64,000 nt of DNA from Janthinobacterium lividum. Its GTDB lineage: Bacteria; Pseudomonadota; Gammaproteobacteria; Burkholderiales; Burkholderiaceae_D. Positions 8,682 through 15,988 of this stretch are shown here, piece by piece. The stretch is from the NCBI RefSeq assembly GCF_034424625.1, contig NZ_CP139976.1:5146001-5210000 (forward strand). Direction: 5' to 3'. Position 1 is the first letter of the stretch; each line of letters opens with the position of its first letter. The notes under the pieces were generated by a model, which did no database searches, was not told where the DNA came from, and saw only the letters and a list, made by a program, of their open reading frames with translations. The position numbers and the translations under genes were made by a program.

Positions 8682-8697
8682 CTGTATGCATATACAG
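8682..8697 (-). promoter_or_regulatory. LexA (SOS) box upstream of imuA
   Basis: CTGTATGCATATACAG fits the CTGT-N8-ACAG operator exactly. On the minus strand TTGCCA near 8716-8721 followed after about 17 bp by TACTGT would place a promoter whose -10 overlaps the box, consistent with LexA repression of imuA-imuB. Confidence 0.88.
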
Positions 8698-8866
8698 TAC
8701 TATCCAGCCCCGCATTTGGCAAGGCTTATCTGCGCCGCAGCTCCCCGGGGGACGTCCCGCCACGTCCGAAAAACACCGTTTTTCACATCGATTGCTGTAC
8801 CATAAGCACTCTCCTTACCGTCTGGCAACGTACCAGTCGGCCTCCTCCGTCCATAAGGAAACGCAT

Positions 8867-10132
8867 TTGACCACCATCCAAATCATCAGCGCCATCGTCT
8901 TCGGGCTTGCGCTCATCCACACCTTTGCCGCCAAGTCGTTTGAAACCTTGTCGCGGCGCCACCCCCGCCATGCGGGCCTGCTGCACTTGCTGGGCGAAGT
9001 GGAAGTCGTGTTCGGCTTCTGGGCCTTCATCTTGATCATCATCATGGCCTTTGTCTCGGGCGGCGATGCTGCCATCGAGTATGCCGAGTCGCGCCATTAC
9101 ACGGAGCCGCTGTTCGTCTTTGTCGTCATGGTCGTGGCTGCCTCGCGCCCCGTGCTCGACGCCGTGCAGCGCCTGTTGAAAGGCGTGGCGCGCGTGATGC
9201 CGCTGCGCACGGAACTGGCCCTCGTCTGGCTGGGCCTGGCGCTTGTGCCCCTGACGGGTTCGTTGATCACGGAACCGGCCGCCATGACCCTGGCCGCGCT
9301 GATGCTGGCACCGCAAATCTTCCGCCCGGGCATCCCTGAATGGCTGAAATACGGCGCGCTGGGCGTGCTGTTCGTCAACGTTTCCATCGGCGGCACGCTC
9401 ACCTCGTACGCGGCGCCGCCCGTGCTGATGGTGGCCACCACGTGGAACTGGGATAGCGCCTACATGGCTAGCCATTTCGGCTGGAAGGCGGCCATCGCCG
9501 TCCTCGTCAACGCCACGGGCGTGAGCATTTTGCTGCGCAAATACCTGCACAGCAACACCTCCGACATCAAGCCGAAGGCCGGTGAAGTCGAAGCGCCAAA
9601 AGTGCCGCTGGCCGTCAGCCTGGTGCACATGATCGTGCTGGCCGGCGTCGTCGCCCTGGCGCACCATCCCGTGCTGTTCATCGGCCTGTTCCTGTTCTTC
9701 CTCGGCTTCGTGCAGGCGTATGAGCGCTATCAAAGCCCGCTGATCCTGAAAGAGGGTTTATTGGTCGGCTTCTTCCTCGGCGGCCTGGTGGTACTGGGCG
9801 GCATGCAGCAATGGTGGCTGCAGCCCATCGTTTCCAGCCTGAAACCGCTGGCCCTGTTCTTCGGCGCCCTGGGCTTGACAGCCATTACCGACAATGCGGC
9901 CCTCACTTACCTCGGTTCGCTGATCGTCGGCATGACGGACGAAGCGAAATACATGCTGATGGCCGGCGCCGTGGCCGGCGGCGGCCTGACCGTCATCGCC
10001 AATGCGCCGAACCCGGCCGGCGTGGCCCTGCTGCGCCGCGGCTTCAAGGATGAATCGATCGGCGCCGTCGGTTTGCTGGCCGGCGCCCTGCTGCCGACGG
10101 CCGTGGCGGGCCTGGCCTTCCTGGCCCTGTAA
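8867..10132 (+). CDS. Putative Na+/H+ antiporter family membrane protein
   Basis: Polytopic inner-membrane protein of 421 residues with about 11-12 hydrophobic segments. Sequences such as VVFGFWAFILIIIMAFVSGG, GSLITEPAAMTLAALMLAPQ and the glycine-rich GGLTVIANAPNPAG motif near the C-terminus match the putative Na+/H+ antiporter family (Pfam Na_H_antiport_3). The ALTYLGS/TDNAAL segment carries conserved polar residues within the membrane, as expected for ion translocation. I chose TTG at 8867 as start because AAGGAA sits 7 bp before it and no ATG is available near; the frame is open upstream through the SOS region but has no ribosome site there. Confidence 0.8.
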   Translation: MTTIQIISAIVFGLALIHTFAAKSFETLSRRHPRHAGLLHLLGEVEVVFGFWAFILIIIMAFVSGGDAAIEYAESRHYTEPLFVFVVMVVAASRPVLDAVQRLLKGVARVMPLRTELALVWLGLALVPLTGSLITEPAAMTLAALMLAPQIFRPGIPEWLKYGALGVLFVNVSIGGTLTSYAAPPVLMVATTWNWDSAYMASHFGWKAAIAVLVNATGVSILLRKYLHSNTSDIKPKAGEVEAPKVPLAVSLVHMIVLAGVVALAHHPVLFIGLFLFFLGFVQAYERYQSPLILKEGLLVGFFLGGLVVLGGMQQWWLQPIVSSLKPLALFFGALGLTAITDNAALTYLGSLIVGMTDEAKYMLMAGAVAGGGLTVIANAPNPAGVALLRRGFKDESIGAVGLLAGALLPTAVAGLAFLAL

Positions 10133-10141
10133 GCCTCATCA

Positions 10142-10166
10142 CGGGGCGGCTGCCGGCCGCCCCTGC
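10142..10166. other. GC-rich hairpin between convergent genes
   Basis: GGGGCGGC and GGCCGCCCC are inverted around TGCC, between the antiporter stop and the convergent glycosyltransferase stop. No T-run follows on either strand, so it is at best a Rho-assisted or processing signal. Confidence 0.4.
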
Positions 10167-10184
10167 TGCCTGCAATTTCCCTCT

Positions 10185-12218
10185 TCAGTTTCCTTCATAC
10201 ACGAGGAAATGCAGCCGGTCATAGAACAGGCTGTAGGCATAGTCGAACGTGCCCACGCTGCGAAAACCCTTGTGCAGATACACTTGCAGCGCTTCGCTTT
10301 TTTCCCATACCGTCAAGGTGATGCGCGCACAGCCCTTGCGGCTGGCCAGGTCGCGGATTTCATGGAACATCTGCCGGAACAGGCCCTGCCCCCGGTATTT
10401 CTCGTCGATGGCCAGGCTGCTGACGAAACAGTCGTCGGTGCGCGCATGCGCGAGCACGAATGCGTCATACGCATCGTCGAGCGCCTTCATGTCGTCCCGG
10501 TAATACGAGACGGCGCCGCAAGCCTGGAACTCGGCCATCGTGGCGGCCGTGAAGAAGCCGATGAAACGCCCGTCTTCGTCATGCAGGCCGTGGATGTGCT
10601 GCAGATACGGGTCGATATTCTGCCGCCGCTGCAATTCGACGAACTGCAGATTGAGTTTATTGCCGAACGAGCAGTATTCGAGATAGCTGGTGGCAAACAG
10701 CAGTTTCGCCATGCGGTTCCTCGTCTCATCGCCCAGCAGTTCACCCGGCACCAGCTTGAGCGGCGCATGCGACAGCAGGCCCGCCTGCGTCTCGTCGCCG
10801 GACGGGACGGCATCGCTGGCGACCGGCATGCGACTGCCGTGGCGGCCCACGGTCGGGCGCCAGAAATCGCCAGCGGCAATATGCCGCGAACGGTGGGCCA
10901 GCAGGTAGCGGCAAAAGACGCCATTCACGCGATCGAGCTGCGGGTCGTCCGACAGCACCGAGTAATAGTGAAAGTGGTCGATGTCCGCCCGCAGCTGGGC
11001 CGCATACGCCATGCGCGGCACTTCCTCGATATCGAACACATCGACGATGTCGGGCAGGCTCAAAGGATCGTCGAGCTGCCAGCCGATTTCGTCGAGCCTG
11101 GCGACGCAGCGCGCATACGCGCGCCGTTCCTCGTCACTGAGGGGAATGTGCACGTCGGTAATGATATCGTCCAGCAAGCGCATGCCCCGGATGCCGCCCG
11201 CCACCGCTTCCCGCGCACCGTCATACAGCACGCAATAGCGCTGGTAGAACTCGGCATGGCTGAGCAGGGTCACGCCCAGGTTTTTCTTCCATTCGGCATA
11301 GAACTGGCCAAACAGCTGCGCCTCGAATTGCGGGCAGGAACGAGGAATCCGCGCATCGATACCCGCATAGGCGATGTTCACATTGCGCTGGATCACACGC
11401 AGCGCGGCATCGTTCTTCTTGGCGATCAGCATGCCCGTTTCATCGAGAAACAGATTCATCCAGCTGACATGCTGGCGCTCTTCGCTGTCGCCATCCTTGC
11501 GCTGGAAATAATCGGGCACTTCCGGCTTCATCAGGAAAATCGTCGCCGGATTGTGCGGGATCGTATCGACATCCATATACATGCCGCCGTATTCGCACAT
11601 GATGAGGATGCGGAAATAATCGGACAAGGTGGCGAAGTAGCGCTGCATATGCAGGGTATCGAGTACGCCGAAGCGGGCCGGCGCGAAATCCAGCGCCAGC
11701 GCGCGCAGCGAATTGATATGCAGGGTCGTGCCGCCTATGGCGTAGCGGCCTATCGTGTAGCGCCCGGCGCCGCCCGTGGGGCTGAAGCGCTCGTCATTGC
11801 GCAGCTGCTGCGCATCCCACACCCACAGGATGGAGACGTACGGCGCGCCGCCGTTGTGCCGCACCGCTTCCAGCGCCGCGCCCCACTGCTGGATCGCTTC
11901 GGCTGCGATGGCCGGCAACGGTCCGCCCATCCAGATGCGGTGCAGGTAGCGCTCGTCGTCGCCGAGCGCGCGCGTGGGGATGCAGCTCAGCGACGAGCAG
12001 CTTGCTGCATTGAAATGGTTGAAGTTCAGGGCGACGAAGCTGCGCAGGGCCGCGATGCCCGCCTGGTGCTCCACGGCCAGTTGTTCCAGGTCGCTGCCGG
12101 CCGGCCGGACATCGGCCAGGGTGATGTAATCGAGTTTCAGCCGGTTGATGCGGAACTCGTATTCCAGGTTGAAAATCTTTGCTTGATCGTGTTTCGAGGC
12201 CAGGTCATCTATTTTCAT
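10185..12218 (-). CDS. Glycosyltransferase (TcdA/TcdB-like, DXD) fused to GNAT acetyltransferase
   Basis: Two-domain protein of 677 residues. The N-terminal part has HRIWMGG at 93-99 and GGMYMDVD at 211-218, the sugar-nucleotide binding and DXD metal motifs of the Gly_transf_sug / large-clostridial-toxin glycosyltransferase group. The C-terminal part (about 500-677) is a GNAT fold with YRGQGLFRQM at 608-617 as acetyl-CoA loop and YLHKGFRSVG. No signal peptide or membrane segment, so it acts in the cytoplasm unless exported by another system. It lies 83 bp behind an MFS exporter gene on the same strand, so the pair may make and export a glycosylated and acylated small molecule. An effector role is the alternative. 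Confidence 0.8.
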   Translation of the reverse strand: MKIDDLASKHDQAKIFNLEYEFRINRLKLDYITLADVRPAGSDLEQLAVEHQAGIAALRSFVALNFNHFNAASCSSLSCIPTRALGDDERYLHRIWMGGPLPAIAAEAIQQWGAALEAVRHNGGAPYVSILWVWDAQQLRNDERFSPTGGAGRYTIGRYAIGGTTLHINSLRALALDFAPARFGVLDTLHMQRYFATLSDYFRILIMCEYGGMYMDVDTIPHNPATIFLMKPEVPDYFQRKDGDSEERQHVSWMNLFLDETGMLIAKKNDAALRVIQRNVNIAYAGIDARIPRSCPQFEAQLFGQFYAEWKKNLGVTLLSHAEFYQRYCVLYDGAREAVAGGIRGMRLLDDIITDVHIPLSDEERRAYARCVARLDEIGWQLDDPLSLPDIVDVFDIEEVPRMAYAAQLRADIDHFHYYSVLSDDPQLDRVNGVFCRYLLAHRSRHIAAGDFWRPTVGRHGSRMPVASDAVPSGDETQAGLLSHAPLKLVPGELLGDETRNRMAKLLFATSYLEYCSFGNKLNLQFVELQRRQNIDPYLQHIHGLHDEDGRFIGFFTAATMAEFQACGAVSYYRDDMKALDDAYDAFVLAHARTDDCFVSSLAIDEKYRGQGLFRQMFHEIRDLASRKGCARITLTVWEKSEALQVYLHKGFRSVGTFDYAYSLFYDRLHFLVYEGN

Positions 12219-12301
12219 GGGCGCACCATTTTCCGCAGGAGAGTGTCAATAAACTTCGCAGGAGGTAAAACAAGGTCGACAACATGCGCATCGCTGCGCC
12301 A

Positions 12302-13516
12302 TCAGTGCCGGGCGAGCAGCACCTCGCTTTCCCGGCGCCCCGCCATGCCCCGCGTAAACAGCAGCAGGCAGGCGGCGATGACCACGATGACGGGGATATT
12401 GAGCAGCGCATACGTTTCCAGCGCATAGCCGAAACGCTGGCACAGCACGTTATAGAGCTGCAGCCAGGCGGACAGATAAATGCAGTACAACAAGCTCATG
12501 GCAGCCGTCGTCAAGGTCACCGATTCCTTGCTGGCCGTAATCGCGCTGCGTATCAGGGCGCCATTGAACAGGCCGAAGCCGATGGAATAGACAAACATGC
12601 AGGCGGCGAACACGTCGACGTGATGGCGGCCCGCGCCGGCGCCCAGCATGCCGGCGGCCGCGACCAGCCCGCCCAAGCGCAGCAGATGCACGAGGGGGAA
12701 ATCCTGGCGCAGGCGCTGGATGGCGATGCTGCTGAGGACAAAGCCCGACAAAATCACGCATTGCAGGGCGATATACGTGGCGTAGGAGGCGCCCATTTCC
12801 TGCAGCACGAAGATGGGCGAAAAGCCGATCCAGGCCGTCAGGGGCACGGTGGCCAGCCCGGCCGTAAACATGCCGAACATGAAGCGCTTGTTGCTGAAAA
12901 TGGCCGCGTAGCTGCGCACGATGGCGGCAAGGTCCAGGCGCGTGACCCTGGGGGCCGCGCGCGGCATGGTCTTGAACAGGCCCAGCAAGGACAGCAGCGC
13001 CAGCAGGCCGGAGAGGAAAAAGACGTAGCGCCAGTCCAGCCGGCTGATGATGGCGCTGCCGAGGATGGGGCCGGCCAGGGGCGCGAGGATGGTGGTGCTC
13101 GACAGGATGCTGCTCAGCTTGACGGCAGCCATGTCATCGAACAGTTCATGGATCATGGCATAGCCGACGAAGATGAAGCAGCAGCCCATGCCCTGGATGA
13201 AACGCGCGGCGAGAAATTGCTCGATCGACGCGGCAAATGGCACGGCCAAGGTGGCCAGCAGGAACAAGGCATTACCCGTGAGCACCAGCTTGCGCTTGCC
13301 GATGCAGTCGGCCAATGGCCCCAGGAAAATCTGCAGGGAACTGCCGCCCAGCAGATACAGGCTCAGGGACAGGGGGACGAACTTTTTCTCCGCCTGGAAC
13401 TCCTCGACGATGCCCAGCATCGCCGGCATGATCATGTCATTGGACAGATAAATATTCAGTTCAAAGACGAGAAAAAACGCAAAAAACCACAGCAACTGCT
13501 TGGACTTGATGGACAT
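12302..13516 (-). CDS. MFS transporter, Bcr/CflA-like drug efflux type
   Basis: Twelve-helix inner-membrane exporter of 404 residues. LQIFLGPLADCIGKRKLVLTG is the motif A loop between helices 2 and 3, and STTILAPLAGPILGSAII is the motif C antiporter signature in helix 5. Both are typical of proton-driven drug exporters such as Bcr/CflA and MdtL. The ATG at 13516 begins MSIKSKQLLWFF; upstream in-frame codons run into the AT-rich control region and lack a ribosome site. It precedes the glycosyltransferase-GNAT gene, suggesting joint transcription. Substrate unknown. Confidence 0.87.
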   Translation of the reverse strand: MSIKSKQLLWFFAFFLVFELNIYLSNDMIMPAMLGIVEEFQAEKKFVPLSLSLYLLGGSSLQIFLGPLADCIGKRKLVLTGNALFLLATLAVPFAASIEQFLAARFIQGMGCCFIFVGYAMIHELFDDMAAVKLSSILSSTTILAPLAGPILGSAIISRLDWRYVFFLSGLLALLSLLGLFKTMPRAAPRVTRLDLAAIVRSYAAIFSNKRFMFGMFTAGLATVPLTAWIGFSPIFVLQEMGASYATYIALQCVILSGFVLSSIAIQRLRQDFPLVHLLRLGGLVAAAGMLGAGAGRHHVDVFAACMFVYSIGFGLFNGALIRSAITASKESVTLTTAAMSLLYCIYLSAWLQLYNVLCQRFGYALETYALLNIPVIVVIAACLLLFTRGMAGRRESEVLLARH

Positions 13517-13605
13517 GGCGCGTTCCGTAACGTGGGTGGCTGCCGTCAGTGCGTGCCCGCCGTCGGGGCATGGGACGGTGGACACGGTTTCACACTGAAA
13601 ACGTG

Positions 13606-13677
13606 TACCAATTGTATACCAGTTCGTATTTTTAGCGCCTGTTTTTGTGATTTTTAAATACCGCAGCAATACCAATT
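13606..13677. promoter_or_regulatory. Three TACCARTT repeats upstream of the MFS gene
   Basis: TACCAATT (13606-13613), TACCAGTT (13617-13624) and TACCAATT (13670-13677) lie in the AT-rich stretch about 100-160 bp before the MFS start codon. The first two start 11 bp apart, one helix turn, as in tandem operator sites. The regulator is unknown. The remainder of 13517-13825 has a further hairpin (next entry) and no gene. Confidence 0.35.
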
Positions 13678-13788
13678 AAATAAACTCGATGGTGCTGCGG
13701 CATGTGGAATCTGTGCTGAAATGGGCGCGGCCAGCGCCCCGGCGCGCGGCAGCGGCCCTGAGGGGGAATGGAAGAACGATGCGTACCA

Positions 13789-13819
13789 GTGCCTGCGCGC
13801 CGTTGCGGCGCGCAGGCAC
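13789..13819 (-). terminator. Perfect 13-bp stem hairpin after the esterase gene
   Basis: GTGCCTGCGCGCC and GGCGCGCAGGCAC surround the loop GTTGC, just past the stop of the PHB-depolymerase-like gene. The T-run of a classical Rho-independent terminator is absent, so its terminating strength is uncertain. Confidence 0.45.
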
Positions 13820-13825
13820 GCTGGC

Positions 13826-15121
13826 TTACCGGCGGCGGTGGCTGGCGAAGAAATCGAGCAGCATCCTGCTGGCGTCGGGCTTGGCCTTGTCGTTGAACGG
13901 CAAGCTGGCATCGCCGCCGCTCCACGCGTGCTCGAGGTGCTCGACCTGCGCCACGCGCAGCAGCACATCCTTGCCCACCTGATAGTCGTGCAGCGCATAC
14001 GCATGGGCCGGATTGCGTCCGCCCGCCGCGCCGCCAGGCAGACGCTGCGCCGTCACCACGGTATCAAACGGCAAGCGGTTCACGCGCACGCTCTGGCGGA
14101 CCAGCTGCGTCTGGTTGATGGGCCGCACCACCTTGTCGGCCAGTCCTTGCAGCAGGATGGTGGGCAGGCCGGGAAACGCGGGCTGGCGCGCCAGCACTTC
14201 ATCGATGGCCGCGTCGGCACGGGCGGCAGCGCCATGCTGCATCACGCCCAGCGCGCCGATCAGGTTATGCCCGGCGCCAAACACGGGCCCGGAATGCAGG
14301 CCCAGCGCGGCGAACAGATGGGGATGGTTCAAGGCCACGATATGCGCCATGCCGGCGCCGGCGGAAATGCCGCAGATATAGATGCGCACGCGGTCGATCG
14401 CATAGCGGGCCGCCACCTGCTCGATGGCGCCGACGATCAGGCGCACGTCGCCGCCGCCCTCCTGCGTCAGCTTGTCGTACCACTTCCAGCAGCGGCGCGC
14501 ATGCGAGCGCAGCGATTGCTGCGGATACAGCACGGCATAACCCTTGCGTTCGGCCAGGCGGTTCATGCGCGTGCCTTCGGCAAACTGCGTGGCGCTCTGC
14601 TCGCAGCCGTGCAGCATCACCAGCAGCGGCCGGCCACGGCTGCGCATGGCGGCGCTGGGCGCCTTCTCGGGCAAGTACAGGAAATAGGGCAGGCGCCGGC
14701 CCGGCAACTGTCCCAGTTCCGGCAATGGCGCATAGTGGGCGGCCAGCCACTTGCCTGGCGGGGGCGGCGTTCGCTTGCGCACGCGCGGGGGCGACAGGGG
14801 CGTGGCAAAGGGCGCCAGCGAGGGCACGGCGTCGCTGGCGGGCCTGGCGCGCGGCGTCGGCCTGGTCTTGGCCACGGGTTTGCTGCGGGGCTTAGGTTTA
14901 GATTTAGGCGTGGGCTTGGCCGGCACGGGCCCGAACAGCACCTTGGCCAGCTTGGTCGCCGTGCGCTGCTGCGCCTTACCGGCGCGCAATAACCCGCGCA
15001 GCCATTTGGTGGCGGGCTTTACCATGGCAAGCGGCGCCCATGTCGTGGTGGAGCGTACCGCAAGTTCATCCCACTGCATCGTTGCATCGTCAGCATGTGC
15101 GGCCTCCTCTTTAGAACGCAT
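13826..15121 (-). CDS. PHB depolymerase family esterase
   Basis: Alpha/beta hydrolase of the poly(3-hydroxybutyrate) depolymerase / feruloyl esterase group. Key segments are PLLVMLHGCEQSATQFAEG (oxyanion region), YPQQSLRSHARRCWKWY, the nucleophile in YICGISAGAGMAHIVAL, LADKVV with the likely Asp and a C-terminal EHLEHAWSGG with the likely His. The N-terminal 100 residues are basic and rich in Lys, Pro and Arg (KPTPKSKPKPRSKP), giving no clear signal peptide; a similar extension occurs in many family members from related bacteria. Start choice is uncertain: ATG at 15121, 15079 or 15025 are possible. Activity on PHB or another polyester is family knowledge. Confidence 0.85.
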   Translation of the reverse strand: MRSKEEAAHADDATMQWDELAVRSTTTWAPLAMVKPATKWLRGLLRAGKAQQRTATKLAKVLFGPVPAKPTPKSKPKPRSKPVAKTRPTPRARPASDAVPSLAPFATPLSPPRVRKRTPPPPGKWLAAHYAPLPELGQLPGRRLPYFLYLPEKAPSAAMRSRGRPLLVMLHGCEQSATQFAEGTRMNRLAERKGYAVLYPQQSLRSHARRCWKWYDKLTQEGGGDVRLIVGAIEQVAARYAIDRVRIYICGISAGAGMAHIVALNHPHLFAALGLHSGPVFGAGHNLIGALGVMQHGAAARADAAIDEVLARQPAFPGLPTILLQGLADKVVRPINQTQLVRQSVRVNRLPFDTVVTAQRLPGGAAGGRNPAHAYALHDYQVGKDVLLRVAQVEHLEHAWSGGDASLPFNDKAKPDASRMLLDFFASHRRR

Positions 15122-15262
15122 AGAGTACCGCAATTGGCTGACCACACCGTACGCTTGCACACCGATAAAAGTGCCGCTGGCACCATTGAGGCAGATCAAG
15201 CGCGACTTGGTGCGCATGCGTAATCTGGATGTTCGATCAGCACTTCACGAGGAGAAAACACC

Positions 15263-15868
15263 ATGAGCTATCTGGACCGCGACATCCTGGGCATGTACCG
15301 CAACCACGACGGCCCGGGGCCGGCCCTGATGGGAGCTGACACCCTGCTCGGCGACGATGTCTACAATCACAACGACGAGGAACTGGGCGACATCAAGGAA
15401 ATCATGCTCGACATGCGCACCGGCCAGATCGCCTATGCCGTGCTGTCCTTCGGCGGCATGCTGGGCATGGGCGACAAGCTGTTTGCCGTGCCCTGGGAAC
15501 GCCTGACCCTGGACACCGTCAACAAGCGCTTTCTGCTCAACGTGGACAAAGACTTGCTGAAAGAGGCTCCCGGTTTCGACAAGAACAACTGGCCCGACAT
15601 GGGCAGCGATGCCTGGAACCAGCAGATGGAAGCGTTCTATGGCAGCGGCATGCGCTACGGCAGCAGCGCCATGGCAGGCAGCCGCACGCCATCCGGCAGC
15701 GACCTGCGCAGCGGCGCCAGTCTGCAATCGGGCAGCGAAGGCAGCCTGACCGGCACCTCCATGAGCGGCAGCCGCGCTGGCACGGCCAGCAGCCAGGGCG
15801 ACCTGGGCTCGCGTTCGGCGCTCGGCGATGATGAGTTCGATAAACATAGGTCGGGTAGGTCGGATTAG
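15263..15868 (+). CDS. PRC-barrel domain protein
   Basis: Protein of 201 residues with a PRC-barrel domain in the first half: LLGDDVYNHNDEELGDIKEIMLDMRTGQIAYAVLSFGG followed by LFAVPWERLTLD. These small beta-barrels bind partner proteins or act in stress and RNA processing. The second half is a low-complexity tail rich in Gly, Ser and Thr. GAGGAG lies 7 bp before the ATG at 15263. The last residues (HRSGRSD) and the stop codon are encoded by a REP-like palindrome that begins here, so the natural C-terminus may once have been different. Confidence 0.9.
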   Translation: MSYLDRDILGMYRNHDGPGPALMGADTLLGDDVYNHNDEELGDIKEIMLDMRTGQIAYAVLSFGGMLGMGDKLFAVPWERLTLDTVNKRFLLNVDKDLLKEAPGFDKNNWPDMGSDAWNQQMEAFYGSGMRYGSSAMAGSRTPSGSDLRSGASLQSGSEGSLTGTSMSGSRAGTASSQGDLGSRSALGDDEFDKHRSGRSD

Positions 15869-15988
15869 CGGCTAGCCGCGTAATCCGACACCACCAGCGA
15901 CACCGTTAACACCGTTGACACGGCACCACCGGTCGCGCCAACGATGTTGTCGGATTACGCGTGGCTTTGCCCCGCTAATCCGACCTAC
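15855..15988. repeat. REP-like palindrome pair (GTCGGATTAG family), copy 1
   Basis: Two inverted hairpins face each other: 15859-15889 (GTCGGATTAGCGG ... CCGCGTAATCCGAC) and 15949-15984 (GTCGGATTACGCG ... CGCTAATCCGAC), bordered by GTAGG and CCTAC. The middle holds about 60 bp of unrelated sequence. The same family recurs at 50566-50664. The left half supplies the TAG of the PRC-barrel gene and the right half supplies the TAG of hrpA. Confidence 0.85.

Noticed and set aside
12284..13657. 457-residue plus-strand frame opposite the MFS gene
   Set aside because: Composition (Gln, His, Gly, Ala) is typical for antisense and the MFS motifs are on the other strand.
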